Shown: piece by piece, positions 34,534 to 42,027 of the stretch | Layout of the letters: each line of letters begins with the position of its first letter | Position numbering within the stretch: position 1 is the first letter of the stretch | Source of the DNA: Candidatus Rokuibacteriota bacterium | GTDB taxonomy: Bacteria > Methylomirabilota > Methylomirabilia > Rokubacteriales > CSP1-6 | Reading direction: 5' to 3' | Assembly (NCBI GenBank): GCA_016179965.1 | Contig: JACPCF010000011.1 | Coordinates: forward strand, 1 to 62,007 | DNA: 62,007 nucleotides | The notes under the pieces: generated by a model | Database searches by the model: none | What the model saw: only the letters and a program-made list of their open reading frames with translations | What the model was told of the DNA's origin: nothing | Translations under genes and position numbers: made by a program

Positions 34534-35063
34534 TGCGAATCGTTCCCGGCGCGCTCCTTTGCGCCCTCGCGCTGCTCCTCGCGCCCCGCGACGCGCCGGC
34601 CCAGGACCTCTACAAGTCGCTCGACCTGATCCGTCCGAGCCGCGCTCAGGCCGCGAAGGAGTTCAGCGTTCCCGCTCTGGACGGCAAGACCCTGCGCCTC
34701 GCCGACTACAAAGGACAGGTGCTCTTCCTGAACTTCTGGGCTACGTGGTGCCCGCCGTGCAAGGAGGAGATGCCGGCCATGGAGCGCCTGTACCAGCGCT
34801 ACAAGGGCCAGGGCTTCGCCGTCCTGGCGGTGTCGGTGGACGCCGAAGGCGCGCCGGTCGTGACCCCCTTCGTCAAGGAACACAAGCTGACCTTCCCCAT
34901 CGGGCTCGATCCCAAGATGGCGCTGGCGGAGCGGTACGGGGTGCGGGCCCTCCCCACCAGCTTCCTTGTGGACAGGAAAGGCACGCTCGTGGCGCTGGCC
35001 CTCGGGCCCCGGGAGTGGAACGGCAAGCCGGCCCACGCCCTGATCGAATCCCTCTTGCGATGA
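34533..35063 (+). CDS. TlpA/ResA-type thiol-disulfide oxidoreductase
   Basis: 176 residues with signal peptide (MRIVPGALLCALALLLAP, cleavage after APAQ) and the thioredoxin motif NFWATWCPPCKEEMPAMERLY. The cis-Pro loop reads ALPTSFLVDRKG. It reduces disulfides outside the membrane, for example in cytochrome c maturation, taking electrons from CcdA, which is encoded 13 bp downstream. Normal Cys-x-x-Cys, no Sec. Confidence 0.9.
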   Translation: MRIVPGALLCALALLLAPRDAPAQDLYKSLDLIRPSRAQAAKEFSVPALDGKTLRLADYKGQVLFLNFWATWCPPCKEEMPAMERLYQRYKGQGFAVLAVSVDAEGAPVVTPFVKEHKLTFPIGLDPKMALAERYGVRALPTSFLVDRKGTLVALALGPREWNGKPAHALIESLLR

Positions 35064-35076
35064 TGGGGATCCCTCG

Positions 35077-35820
35077 GTGAGCCTCGGCGAATCGCTCGGC
35101 GTGGTCGTTGCCTTCAGCGCGGGCCTCCTCTCCTTCCTCTCCCCCTGCGTCCTGCCGCTCTTCCCCTCCTATCTCTCGTTCATCACCGGGATGTCGGTGG
35201 ACCGCCTCACCACCGATGTGAGCGGAGGAGCGCGGCGCCGGGTCATCCTCCACTCGCTGGCCTTCATCGTCGGCTTCTCGTTCGTCTTCGTCGCACTGGG
35301 CGCCTCCTTCAGCGCGGCCGGCCAGTTCCTCCTGGATTACCGCCAGTGGATCCGCATCGGGGGCGGGCTCCTCATCATCGTCTTCGGGCTCTACATCGCG
35401 GGAATCCTCAACATCGGCCTCTTCGGCCGCACAAGGCAGATCGAGATCAAGACCAAGCCTGCGGGCTACGCCGGGACCTTCGCGGTCGGGATTACCTTCG
35501 CCATCGGCTGGACGCCGTGCGTGGGGCCCATCCTGGGGTCGATCCTGTCCCTGGCCGGGACGGCCGAGACCATCCGAACGGGCGTCGGCCTGCTCCTGGC
35601 CTACTCGGCGGGGCTGGCCCTGCCGTTCTTCCTCTCCTCCCTGGCGCTCGGGGGATTCTTGAGGTTCTTCCAACGCTATCGGGCGGCCATGCCGGTGGTC
35701 GAGCGCGTGGCGGGGGTCTTCCTCCTCGTCGTCGGCCTGCTCGTCGTCACCAACTACTTCGTCATCTTGAACTCGTACGCCATCAGCCTCACGCCCCAGT
35801 GGCTGCTCAAGCGCCTGTAG
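35077..35820 (+). CDS. ccdA: CcdA-type cytochrome c biogenesis/thiol-reduction membrane protein
   Basis: 247 residues, six membrane segments. The two conserved cysteines sit in FLSPCVLPLFPSYLSFITG and GWTPCVGPILGSIL, as in CcdA/DsbD-beta. It passes electrons from cytoplasmic thioredoxin to TlpA. GTG 35077. The 3' end runs directly into the homoserine kinase gene. Confidence 0.92.
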   Translation: MSLGESLGVVVAFSAGLLSFLSPCVLPLFPSYLSFITGMSVDRLTTDVSGGARRRVILHSLAFIVGFSFVFVALGASFSAAGQFLLDYRQWIRIGGGLLIIVFGLYIAGILNIGLFGRTRQIEIKTKPAGYAGTFAVGITFAIGWTPCVGPILGSILSLAGTAETIRTGVGLLLAYSAGLALPFFLSSLALGGFLRFFQRYRAAMPVVERVAGVFLLVVGLLVVTNYFVILNSYAISLTPQWLLKRL

Positions 35821-35843
35821 CGGCGACCCGGATTCGCGTCCGC

Positions 35844-36725
35844 GTGCCCGCCACCTCGGCGAATTTGGGGCCGGGCTTCGACGTTCTCGGCCTCGCCCTG
35901 GCCCTGCACAACGAGGTCACCCTCGAGCCCCACACGGGCGTCGCCGTCTCGGTCGAAGGGGAAGGGGCCGACCACCTCGAGCGCGACGAGCGCAACGTCG
36001 TGGTCCGCGGCGTCAGGGCCGTGTACCAGCGGCTCGGGCGTCCGTTCCCAGGGATCAAGGCGGCGTGCGTCAACCGCATCCCCACCGCGCGCGGGCTCGG
36101 CTCCAGCGCCGCCGCGTGGCTGGCGGGCATCGTGGGAGCCAACGCGCTCCTGGGGAGCCCGCTGGATCGCGATACGCTCCTTCACCTGGCTGCCAGCGGG
36201 GAGGGGCACCCGGACAACGTCGCCGCGGCCCTGCTCGGCGGGCTGACCGTGGCCTGCTGGAGCGAAGGGCGCGTCGTCGCCGTCTCGCTCCCCGTGCCGC
36301 GGCAAATCCGCTGGGTGGTCCTGATTCCGGAGGTGCGCGCGTCAACGGCCGAGGCCCGGGCGATCCTGCCCGAGACTGTTTCCCGCGCGGACGCGGTCTT
36401 CAACCTCCAGCGCGTGAGCCTGCTCCTCGCGGCCCTCCGGGATGGCAGCGCCGATCTCCTCGCCGTGGCGATGGAGGATCGGCTGCACCAGCCGTACCGA
36501 TGTCGCCTCTTCCCGTGGATGGAGCGCGTCGCGGCCGCGGCCCGGTCGGCCGGAGCGGCCGGATGCGTGCTGAGCGGGGCCGGCCCCTCGCTGCTCGCCG
36601 CCGTGGACGGCGGCGCCGAGCGCGTGGCTCGGGCGATGGAGTCGGCGCTCGCCGAATCGGGGGTGCGCGGCCGCGCGGTGGTGCTGGAGGTGGACTCCGC
36701 CGGGACCGTCTGGGAAGCGGCCTGA
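35844..36725 (+). CDS. thrB: Homoserine kinase (GHMP family)
   Basis: About 293 residues. GHMP motifs: VPATSANLGPGFDVLGLALAL, the ATP-binding PTARGLGSSAAAW, and the C-terminal GCVLSGAGPSLLA. It phosphorylates homoserine in threonine synthesis. The exact start is unclear: GTG 35844 is used here, but family members usually have 4-6 residues before VPATSAN, so a non-standard ATT at 35832 or a start inside ccdA is possible. A lone threonine gene next to redox genes. Confidence 0.85.
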   Translation: MPATSANLGPGFDVLGLALALHNEVTLEPHTGVAVSVEGEGADHLERDERNVVVRGVRAVYQRLGRPFPGIKAACVNRIPTARGLGSSAAAWLAGIVGANALLGSPLDRDTLLHLAASGEGHPDNVAAALLGGLTVACWSEGRVVAVSLPVPRQIRWVVLIPEVRASTAEARAILPETVSRADAVFNLQRVSLLLAALRDGSADLLAVAMEDRLHQPYRCRLFPWMERVAAAARSAGAAGCVLSGAGPSLLAAVDGGAERVARAMESALAESGVRGRAVVLEVDSAGTVWEAA

Positions 36726-36733
36726 AGAACCCC

Positions 36734-36986
36734 CTTGACGTCCCTGCCGGCCCCTGCTAACGTTCGGGGAAAATTTCGCCGTCTGCGCGACAGGACTATC
36801 CACTCAGCCGTATTCGCGCTCATGAGGTCTGGCGCCCTTCCCGCCTTTGCGGCTTCCCGTGTCTGACTGTTCGAGTTTGCCCTGCGATTGAGTGGCTCCG
36901 GCGTCCGGGGAGGTGAGACCCGAGTCATCCCGACCCGTCCAGAGGGACCGAGTGGAACCCGTTCATTGTCAGAGGGAGAGACGCGG
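36734..36986 (+). promoter_or_regulatory. Promoter and long 5' leader of a zinc-ribbon gene
   Basis: TTGACG (36734-36739), 17-bp spacer, TAACGT. This leaves a ~220-nt leader without a gene before ATG 36987. CCACTCA near 36810 and TGAGTGG near 36890 can close a large stem, with GC-rich smaller hairpins inside. It has the look of a structured, cold-shock or metal-type leader; no known riboswitch consensus recognised. Confidence 0.4.
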
Positions 36987-37316
36987 ATGGAATTCCAGGA
37001 CAAGGTGCTGACGTGCAGGGAGTGCGGGAAGGAGTTTCTCTTCTCAGCGGGCGAGCAGGCGTTTTACGCGGAGAAGGGATTTCAGCATCAGCCCTCTCGC
37101 TGCAAGGACTGCCGCGGGGCCCGGCGGCCAGCCGGGGCCGGCGAGGGAGGCGCGGGGGGAGAGCGCACGCTCTACGCCGCGGTCTGTTCGGCGTGCGGCA
37201 AGGACACCCAGGTGCCCTTCAAGCCCACTCCCGGCAAGCCGGTCTACTGCCGCGACTGCTACGCCAAGCGCGGCGGCCGCGCCGGCCAGCGAAGCCCCAT
37301 GGTCCTGGACTCCTAG
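36987..37316 (+). CDS. Zinc-ribbon protein (zf-trcl plus CxxC-CxxC type)
   Basis: 109 residues. First ribbon: LTCRECGKEFLFSAGEQAFYAEKGF ... RCKDCR; Gly-rich linker; second ribbon: VCSACGKDTQVPFKPTPGKPVYCRDCY. The second motif is shared with many bacterial proteins of unknown role that may bind nucleic acid or ribosomes. Good GAGGGAGAG ribosome site. Confidence 0.8.
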   Translation: MEFQDKVLTCRECGKEFLFSAGEQAFYAEKGFQHQPSRCKDCRGARRPAGAGEGGAGGERTLYAAVCSACGKDTQVPFKPTPGKPVYCRDCYAKRGGRAGQRSPMVLDS

Positions 37317-37365
37317 GCCTCGGGGGCGCGCCCGCCGATCATCTCCTCTCCGAGTCCGCCGAGAC

Positions 37366-37401
37366 TTGACTCCCATTCGGCGGCAGGGGTACCATGGGGC
37401 G
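37366..37401 (+). promoter_or_regulatory. Promoter of dcd, near-leaderless
   Basis: TTGACT (37366-37371), 18-bp spacer, TACCAT (37390-37395), GTG start at 37401, five bases past the -10 box. The transcript is expected to begin on the start codon. Confidence 0.6.
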
Positions 37402-37952
37402 TGATCAAAAGCGATCGGTGGATCAAGCGCATGGCCCTCGACAAGGGGATGATCACGCCGTTCGAGGAGGGTCAGGTCCGAAAGGGCGTGATCTCCTACG
37501 GGCTGTCCTCGTACGGCTACGACATCCGGATCTCCGACGAGTTTAAGATCTTCACGAACATCAACACCACCATCGTGGATCCCAAGAGCTTCGATCCGCG
37601 CTCCTTCGTGGATTTCAAAGGCCCGGTGTGCGTCATCCCGCCGAACTCGTTCGCCCTCGGGCGGTCGGTGGAGTACTTCAAGGTCCCGCGGAACGTGATG
37701 ACCCTCACAGTCGGGAAGTCCACGTACGCGCGCTGCGGGATCATCACCAACGTGACCCCGTTCGAGCCCGAGTGGGAGGGGTTCGTGACGCTGGAGATCT
37801 CCAACACCACGCCGCTCCCTGCCAAGATCTACGCCCAGGAGGGCATCGCCCAGGTGCTCTTCTTCGAGTCCGATGAGACCTGCGCGGTCTCGTATGCCGA
37901 CCGCCAGGGGAAGTACCAGGGCCAGCAGGGGATCGTGCTGCCGACGGTCTAG
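37401..37952 (+). CDS. dcd: dCTP deaminase
   Basis: 183 residues from GTG 37401. Family marks: [37 protein letters not shown] (catalytic loop GKS), [33 protein letters not shown], and the final [10 protein letters not shown]. It makes dUTP from dCTP for thymidylate synthesis. Forms homotrimers. Followed within 45 bp by the Pup gene. Confidence 0.92.
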   Translation: MIKSDRWIKRMALDKGMITPFEEGQVRKGVISYGLSSYGYDIRISDEFKIFTNINTTIVDPKSFDPRSFVDFKGPVCVIPPNSFALGRSVEYFKVPRNVMTLTVGKSTYARCGIITNVTPFEPEWEGFVTLEISNTTPLPAKIYAQEGIAQVLFFESDETCAVSYADRQGKYQGQQGIVLPTV

Positions 37953-37994
37953 CCCTGGAGCGGCCCCCGCGGGGGCCAGGAGGCGGTGAGTCCC

Positions 37995-38192
37995 ATGGCA
38001 GAACAGAAGCGAAAGGTCGAACGGCCCAAGGGTCCCTCCGAGGGCGAAGGCGGCAGCGCCAATCCCGAGGTCGCCAAGAAGGGGAAGAAGATCAAGGAGG
38101 ACCTCGACAAGCTCCTGGACGAGATCGACGACATCCTCGAGGAGAACGCCGAGGAGTTCGTGAAGAGCTACGTCCAGCGCGGAGGCCAGTAA
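37995..38192 (+). CDS. pup: Prokaryotic ubiquitin-like protein Pup
   Basis: 65 residues from ATG 37995, with GGAGG at 37979-37983; an in-frame GTG nine bases earlier is too close to that site. Very polar, unordered N-terminus, helical KKIKEDLDKLLDEIDDILEENAEEFVKSYVQ, then the hallmark C-terminus GGQ. Pup is deamidated to GGE by Dop, ligated to lysines by PafA, and drives degradation by the Mpa/ARC proteasome. None of these partners is in the window. Pup is best known from Actinobacteria, but a few other phyla have it. Confidence 0.9.
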   Translation: MAEQKRKVERPKGPSEGEGGSANPEVAKKGKKIKEDLDKLLDEIDDILEENAEEFVKSYVQRGGQ

Positions 38193-38196
38193 GCCG

Positions 38197-38406
38197 GTGC
38201 CGATCTACGAGTACCGCTGCCCCCGGTGCGGGCAGCAGTTCCAGAAGCTGGTGTACGGGCAGGCTGCCGTCGCTTGCCCGTCCTGCCAGAGCCCCGACGT
38301 GCGGCGGACCCTGTCGATCTTCGGGATCCGCGGGGGCTCGGGGCCCGTCGCGTCAGAGGGAGGCGGCGGGGCCTGCTGCGGCGCGGGGGGATGCGGGTGT
38401 CACTGA
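38197..38406 (+). CDS. FmdB family zinc-ribbon protein
   Basis: 69 residues from GTG 38197, five bases after Pup. MPIYEYRCPRCGQQFQKLV and CPSCQSPDVRRTLSIF are the FmdB ribbon. The tail is Gly/Cys-rich (GGACCGAGGCGCH), a common ending in this family that may bind metal. Often called a regulatory protein, but its role is undefined. Confidence 0.85.
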   Translation: MPIYEYRCPRCGQQFQKLVYGQAAVACPSCQSPDVRRTLSIFGIRGGSGPVASEGGGGACCGAGGCGCH

Positions 38407-38437
38407 GCCCGCCACGGCCCGAGGGCCGGACCGTCGA

Positions 38438-38459
38438 GGGGCCCAGGCGGCCCCTTTTT
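38438..38459 (+). terminator. Intrinsic terminator after the Pup/FmdB genes
   Basis: GGGGCC (38438-38443), loop CAGGC, GGCCCC (38449-38454), then TTTTT. A classical stem with T-tract. Confidence 0.85.
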
Positions 38460-38480
38460 ACTTTTCACTGAGACGCTGAC

Positions 38481-39938
38481 GTGCTTCGGCGGATCGCCGT
38501 CGCCCTCGCTGCCACTCTCGTCCTCACCGCGTTGACCCTCCTGGGTCGCTTTGCCTGGGGCGGGCCGTTCCCCCCCGAGCAGATGGCGGAGATCCTGTTC
38601 GCGAATATCCCCGTTTGGGCCTTTACCCCGCTCTTCCGCCTCTTCGGCTACAGTTCCAAGTACTGGGCCTTCGCGGCGATGGTGGGCCTACACCTCCTCC
38701 TCTGGACCGGCGCGGGGGCGTGGCTGCACGACACGGGGTGGCGGATGCGGCTCGCGGGGCTGGCCGGCCTGCTGGCATTCGCGCTGATCTTGCTCCCGCT
38801 CGGCGGGGCCGGGTGGTTCGGTGCGGGTTTGCCTGCCGGCGCGGTGGGCTCGGTCGCTACGCTTGTCGCAGCTGTCCTGCTTTATGGCGGGGTGCTGGCG
38901 CTGTCCAGCCGGGGCGGGCGAGCGACGGCCTCCGCACCGGATCGCCGGGACTTTGTGAGGACGGCGGCGTTCGCCCTGACAGCGACCTGGGGCCTGACCC
39001 TCCTCGGGAGCTTCTGGGCCCGCGCGCTCGCCGCTGCCGACGATCTCTGGAGGGCCGTGGTCGGGCTTCCGCCGGAGATCATGCCGGTGGGGAAATTCTA
39101 CACGGTTTCCAAGAACATCTTCGACCCCGCCCTGACTGCGGCCAAGTGGAGCCTCGAGGTCAAGGGCCTGGTGGAGCGGCCGTACAGGCTGACCTACGCC
39201 GAGCTGAAGGCTTTCCCGTCGGTCACCCAGTCCGCGACGCTCATGTGCATCTCTAACGAGGTGGGCGGGGACCTGATCGGCAACGCCCAGTGGAAGGGGG
39301 TTCGCCTCAAGGACCTCCTGGCCAGGGCGGGTATCAGGCCCGCCGCCGTCGAGGTCATCCTGCGCGCCGCCGACGGCTACTCGGATTCGTTCCCGCTCAA
39401 GAAGGGGCTCGAGGACGGGGTGCTCGTGGTGTATGAGATGAATGGGGCGCCCTTGGTCAAAGAGCACGGAGCGCCGGCCCGCGTGATCGTTCCGGGGATC
39501 TACGGGATGAAGAACGTCAAGTGGGTCACCTCCGTGGAGCTGGCCGACTACGACTACAAGGGGTACTGGGAAGTCCGTGGGTGGTCCGACGAGGCGATCT
39601 ACAAGACCATGTCGCGGATCGACGTGCCGACCGGGCCGCTCAAGGCCGGCGAAGGGGCTTACATGGGGGGCGTTGCCTTCGCCGGCGACCGCGGGGTACG
39701 TGGCGTCGAAGTCTCGGTGGACGGTGGAAAGACCTGGCAGAAGGCGGTCGTCAAGTCCCCGCTGGGCCCCTTCACGTGGGTTCTCTGGGCGCTGCCGTGG
39801 ACGCCGCCCGCTCCCGGCACCTATACCCTCACGGTCCGGGCGACCGAGAAGAACGGCACGGTACAGACGGCCGAGGTCCGACCCCCGCTCCCGGATGGCT
39901 CCTCGGGCTGGCACTCGGTCACCGTGCGGGTGGGGTGA
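38481..39938 (+). CDS. Molybdopterin-dependent oxidoreductase (sulfite oxidase family) fused to membrane anchor
   Basis: 485 residues from GTG 38481. About 160 N-terminal residues hold four or five membrane segments. Then the SUOX/YedY-like domain: WSLEVKGLVERPYRLTYAELKAFPSV, Mo-ligand cysteine in ATLMCISNEVGGDLIGNAQWKG, and the dimerisation/Ig-like domain (VRGVEVSVDGGKTWQKAVV, GSSGWHSVTV). The membrane anchor suggests direct exchange of electrons with the quinone pool or a heme partner. Sulfite or a sulfoxide is a plausible substrate. The LysR gene follows by 7 bp. Confidence 0.88.
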   Translation: MLRRIAVALAATLVLTALTLLGRFAWGGPFPPEQMAEILFANIPVWAFTPLFRLFGYSSKYWAFAAMVGLHLLLWTGAGAWLHDTGWRMRLAGLAGLLAFALILLPLGGAGWFGAGLPAGAVGSVATLVAAVLLYGGVLALSSRGGRATASAPDRRDFVRTAAFALTATWGLTLLGSFWARALAAADDLWRAVVGLPPEIMPVGKFYTVSKNIFDPALTAAKWSLEVKGLVERPYRLTYAELKAFPSVTQSATLMCISNEVGGDLIGNAQWKGVRLKDLLARAGIRPAAVEVILRAADGYSDSFPLKKGLEDGVLVVYEMNGAPLVKEHGAPARVIVPGIYGMKNVKWVTSVELADYDYKGYWEVRGWSDEAIYKTMSRIDVPTGPLKAGEGAYMGGVAFAGDRGVRGVEVSVDGGKTWQKAVVKSPLGPFTWVLWALPWTPPAPGTYTLTVRATEKNGTVQTAEVRPPLPDGSSGWHSVTVRVG

Positions 39939-39945
39939 GTCGGCC

Positions 39946-40839
39946 ATGGACCTGAGGCAGCTCGAGATCTTCGTGAAGGTGGCGGAGCTCGGCTCCTTTT
40001 CCAAAGCCGCCGAAGCGCTCTTCCTCACCCAGCCGACCGTGTCGGAGCACATCCGGGCCCTGGAGGAGGAGCTGGGCATCCGACTTCTCGACCGCCTGGG
40101 GCGTGGGGCCGCTCCCACCAAAGCCGGACAGTTGCTGGTCGGCTATGCGCGACGGATTCTCGAGCTCCATCGCGAGGCGCGCCAGGCGCTGGACCAATTC
40201 CAGGGACGGATGAGTGGCGAGCTGGTGGTGGGCGCGAGCACCATCCCCGGCGAATACGTCCTCCCGGCGCTCATCGGGCGCTTCAAGGAGAAGTACCCGG
40301 ACATCGCCATCTCGCTCCTGATCGGCGACACTCAGCGGGCGGTGGACTGGCTCCTCGAAGGACGCGTGGAGGTCGCGGTGGCGGGGGCTCAGATCCCGCA
40401 CCGCGCCCTCCAGTACCGGGAGCTGATGCCCGACGAGCTCGTGCTCGTCGTGTCCGCCGCGCACCCCTGGCACGGGAAGAAAACGGCAACCCTGGAGGAG
40501 GTCCGGGCCGAGCCCCTCATCGTCCGGGAGCGGGGCTCGGGCTCCCGCCACGCCCTGGAGCGCGCCCTGGCCGAGGTTGGCCTCGACCTCTCCGCCTTCC
40601 GGGTCGTGGGCGAGATGGGCTCGACCCAGGCGATCAAGCAGGCGGTCAAGGCCGGGGTCGGGATCTCGCTCATTTCCAAGCGGGCGGTGGCCGAGGAGTG
40701 CCAGCACGGGATCCTCCACTGCGTCAAGGTGAAGGACCTGCGCTTCAGCCGCGCGTTCTACCTGGTCACCAACACCACCCGCACCCGCTCGCCGCTGGCG
40801 GAAGCCTTCCTGGCGTTCCTCGTTTCCGAATCGCCCTAG
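39946..40839 (+). CDS. LysR family transcriptional regulator (CysB/CysL-like)
   Basis: 297 residues. HTH: GSFSKAAEALFLTQPTVSEHIRALEEELG. The effector domain has GELVVGASTIPGEYVLPALIGRFKEKYPDIAI, typical of the CysL/selenium-metabolism-type LysR group. Such regulators often control sulfur assimilation, and some sit beside selD (called YdzF or selenium-metabolism LysR), which fits the sulfite-oxidase-like gene upstream and selD about 1.2 kb downstream. Confidence 0.87.
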   Translation: MDLRQLEIFVKVAELGSFSKAAEALFLTQPTVSEHIRALEEELGIRLLDRLGRGAAPTKAGQLLVGYARRILELHREARQALDQFQGRMSGELVVGASTIPGEYVLPALIGRFKEKYPDIAISLLIGDTQRAVDWLLEGRVEVAVAGAQIPHRALQYRELMPDELVLVVSAAHPWHGKKTATLEEVRAEPLIVRERGSGSRHALERALAEVGLDLSAFRVVGEMGSTQAIKQAVKAGVGISLISKRAVAEECQHGILHCVKVKDLRFSRAFYLVTNTTRTRSPLAEAFLAFLVSESP

Positions 40840-40850
40840 CGGAGGCGCGC

Positions 40851-41858
40851 ATGACCCTCGGAAGACTCGGCCTTGTCGTCGCACTCATCTTCGGCGTCCT
40901 CGTGGCGACGGTTTCGGTCCAGGCGCAGCAGACGGGGAAGGTGTACCGGATCGGCCTGCTCCTGCCGGGGGCGCAACCCACGACGCCCGACTGGAAGCAG
41001 CGATCCCCGCTCTTTCAGCCGTTCTTCCAGGGGCTCAGGGAGCTCGGCTGGGTAGAGGAGCAGAACATCAGCACGGAGTTCCGATGGGCGGAGGGCAAGA
41101 CCGAGCGATTGCCCGACCTCGCGGCCGAGCTGGTTCGGCTCAAGGTTGACCTGATCCTGACGCTCTCCTACCCGGCGGCCCTGGCAGCCAAGCAAGCGAC
41201 CACGACGATCCCCGTCGTGATCATGGGGGCCGGGGATCCTGTTGGCACGGGCCTGGTCCAGAGCCTCGCTCGGCCTGGCGGCAACATCACCGGGCTTTCG
41301 GAGCAGGCGACCGAGCTCAGCGCGAAACGAGTGGAGCTCCTCAAAGAGACTGTTCCCACGCTTTCCCGCTTGGCCGTCCTCTGGAACGCCGGGGATGCCG
41401 GGATGACGCTCAGGATGGGGGCCATTCGGGTCGCGGCCCGGGTCCTGGGCGTGACCGTTCGACCGCTGGGTGTACAGGAGCGCAATGATCTCGAGACGGC
41501 GTTCGTGGCGATGACCCAGGAGCGACCCGAGGCGCTCTTCGTGGTCTCCGACATATTTGTGAACATTCACCGGCGCCGCATCCTGGACTTCGCGGCGAAG
41601 AACCGGCTGCCGGCGATGTACGAGCACGGATTCTACGTGGACGACGGAGGGCTCATGTCCTATGGGCCCAGCCTCGTTGACACGATCAAGCGCTCCGCGT
41701 TCTTCGTGGACAAGATCCTGAAGGGCGCCAAGCCCGCCAACATCCCCGTCGAGCAGCCCACCCGCTATGACTTTGTGCTCAACCTCAAGACCGCGAAGGC
41801 TCTCGGCCTGTCGTTCCCCCAAGCTGTTCTCATCCGCGCGGACAAAGTGATCGAGTGA
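40851..41858 (+). CDS. ABC transporter substrate-binding protein (ABC_sub_bind family)
   Basis: 335 residues with signal peptide (LGLVVALIFGVLVATVSVQAQ). PF04392-type text: YRIGLLLPGAQPT, FFQGLRELGWVEEQNISTEFRWAEGKTERLPDLAAELVRLKVDLI, IPVVIMGAGDPVGTGLVQSLARPGGNITGLS. Two-lobed binding protein. It is not accompanied by permease genes, as usual for this expanded family. ATG 40851 with CGGAGG upstream. Its position between the LysR regulator and selD may be a link to sulfur or selenium uptake, unproven. Confidence 0.85.
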   Translation: MTLGRLGLVVALIFGVLVATVSVQAQQTGKVYRIGLLLPGAQPTTPDWKQRSPLFQPFFQGLRELGWVEEQNISTEFRWAEGKTERLPDLAAELVRLKVDLILTLSYPAALAAKQATTTIPVVIMGAGDPVGTGLVQSLARPGGNITGLSEQATELSAKRVELLKETVPTLSRLAVLWNAGDAGMTLRMGAIRVAARVLGVTVRPLGVQERNDLETAFVAMTQERPEALFVVSDIFVNIHRRRILDFAAKNRLPAMYEHGFYVDDGGLMSYGPSLVDTIKRSAFFVDKILKGAKPANIPVEQPTRYDFVLNLKTAKALGLSFPQAVLIRADKVIE

Positions 41859-41931
41859 CCCGGTAGCAGATGGCGGAGGTTCTCACAGTATCGCTGTGCC
41901 CGATCACTCGGCCCGGGAGTGATTGGGAATT

Positions 41932-41958
41932 CCGATTTGTGTCGGCCTCGATCCCCCT
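41932..41958 (+). promoter_or_regulatory. Putative selD promoter motif shared with the Sec permease gene
   Basis: CCGATTTGTGT (41932-41942) contains TTGTGT as -35, then a 17-bp spacer and TACCCT. The same 11-mer lies 47-57 bp upstream of the permease gene (43167-43177). Part of a 169-bp gap with no gene. Confidence 0.35.
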
Positions 41959-42027
41959 CTACCCTGAATCCAGTTCCCTCCAGGGTTCGTCCAAACGGCA
42001 TCAGACGTGGAAAGGGGGTGACCGCCT

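Noticed and set aside
34533-35063. TlpA-type protein as another selenoprotein
   Set aside because: Its active site reads WCPPC with ordinary TGC codons and the frame has no TGA.
35346-35843. Extension of the homoserine kinase frame over ccdA
   Set aside because: This is the second frame of ccdA; kinase homology begins only at VPATSAN.
38404-38473. TGA at the end of the FmdB protein as a possible Sec codon (next frame stays open ~20 codons)
   Set aside because: FmdB proteins end with such a Gly/Cys tail, no hairpin of SECIS type follows at the right distance, and a clear terminator lies there.
41859-42027. Search for tRNA-Sec or another RNA gene in the gap before selD
   Set aside because: No cloverleaf, T-loop (GGTTCGAAT-like) or CCA-end pattern seen; the same is true for the other gaps in the window.
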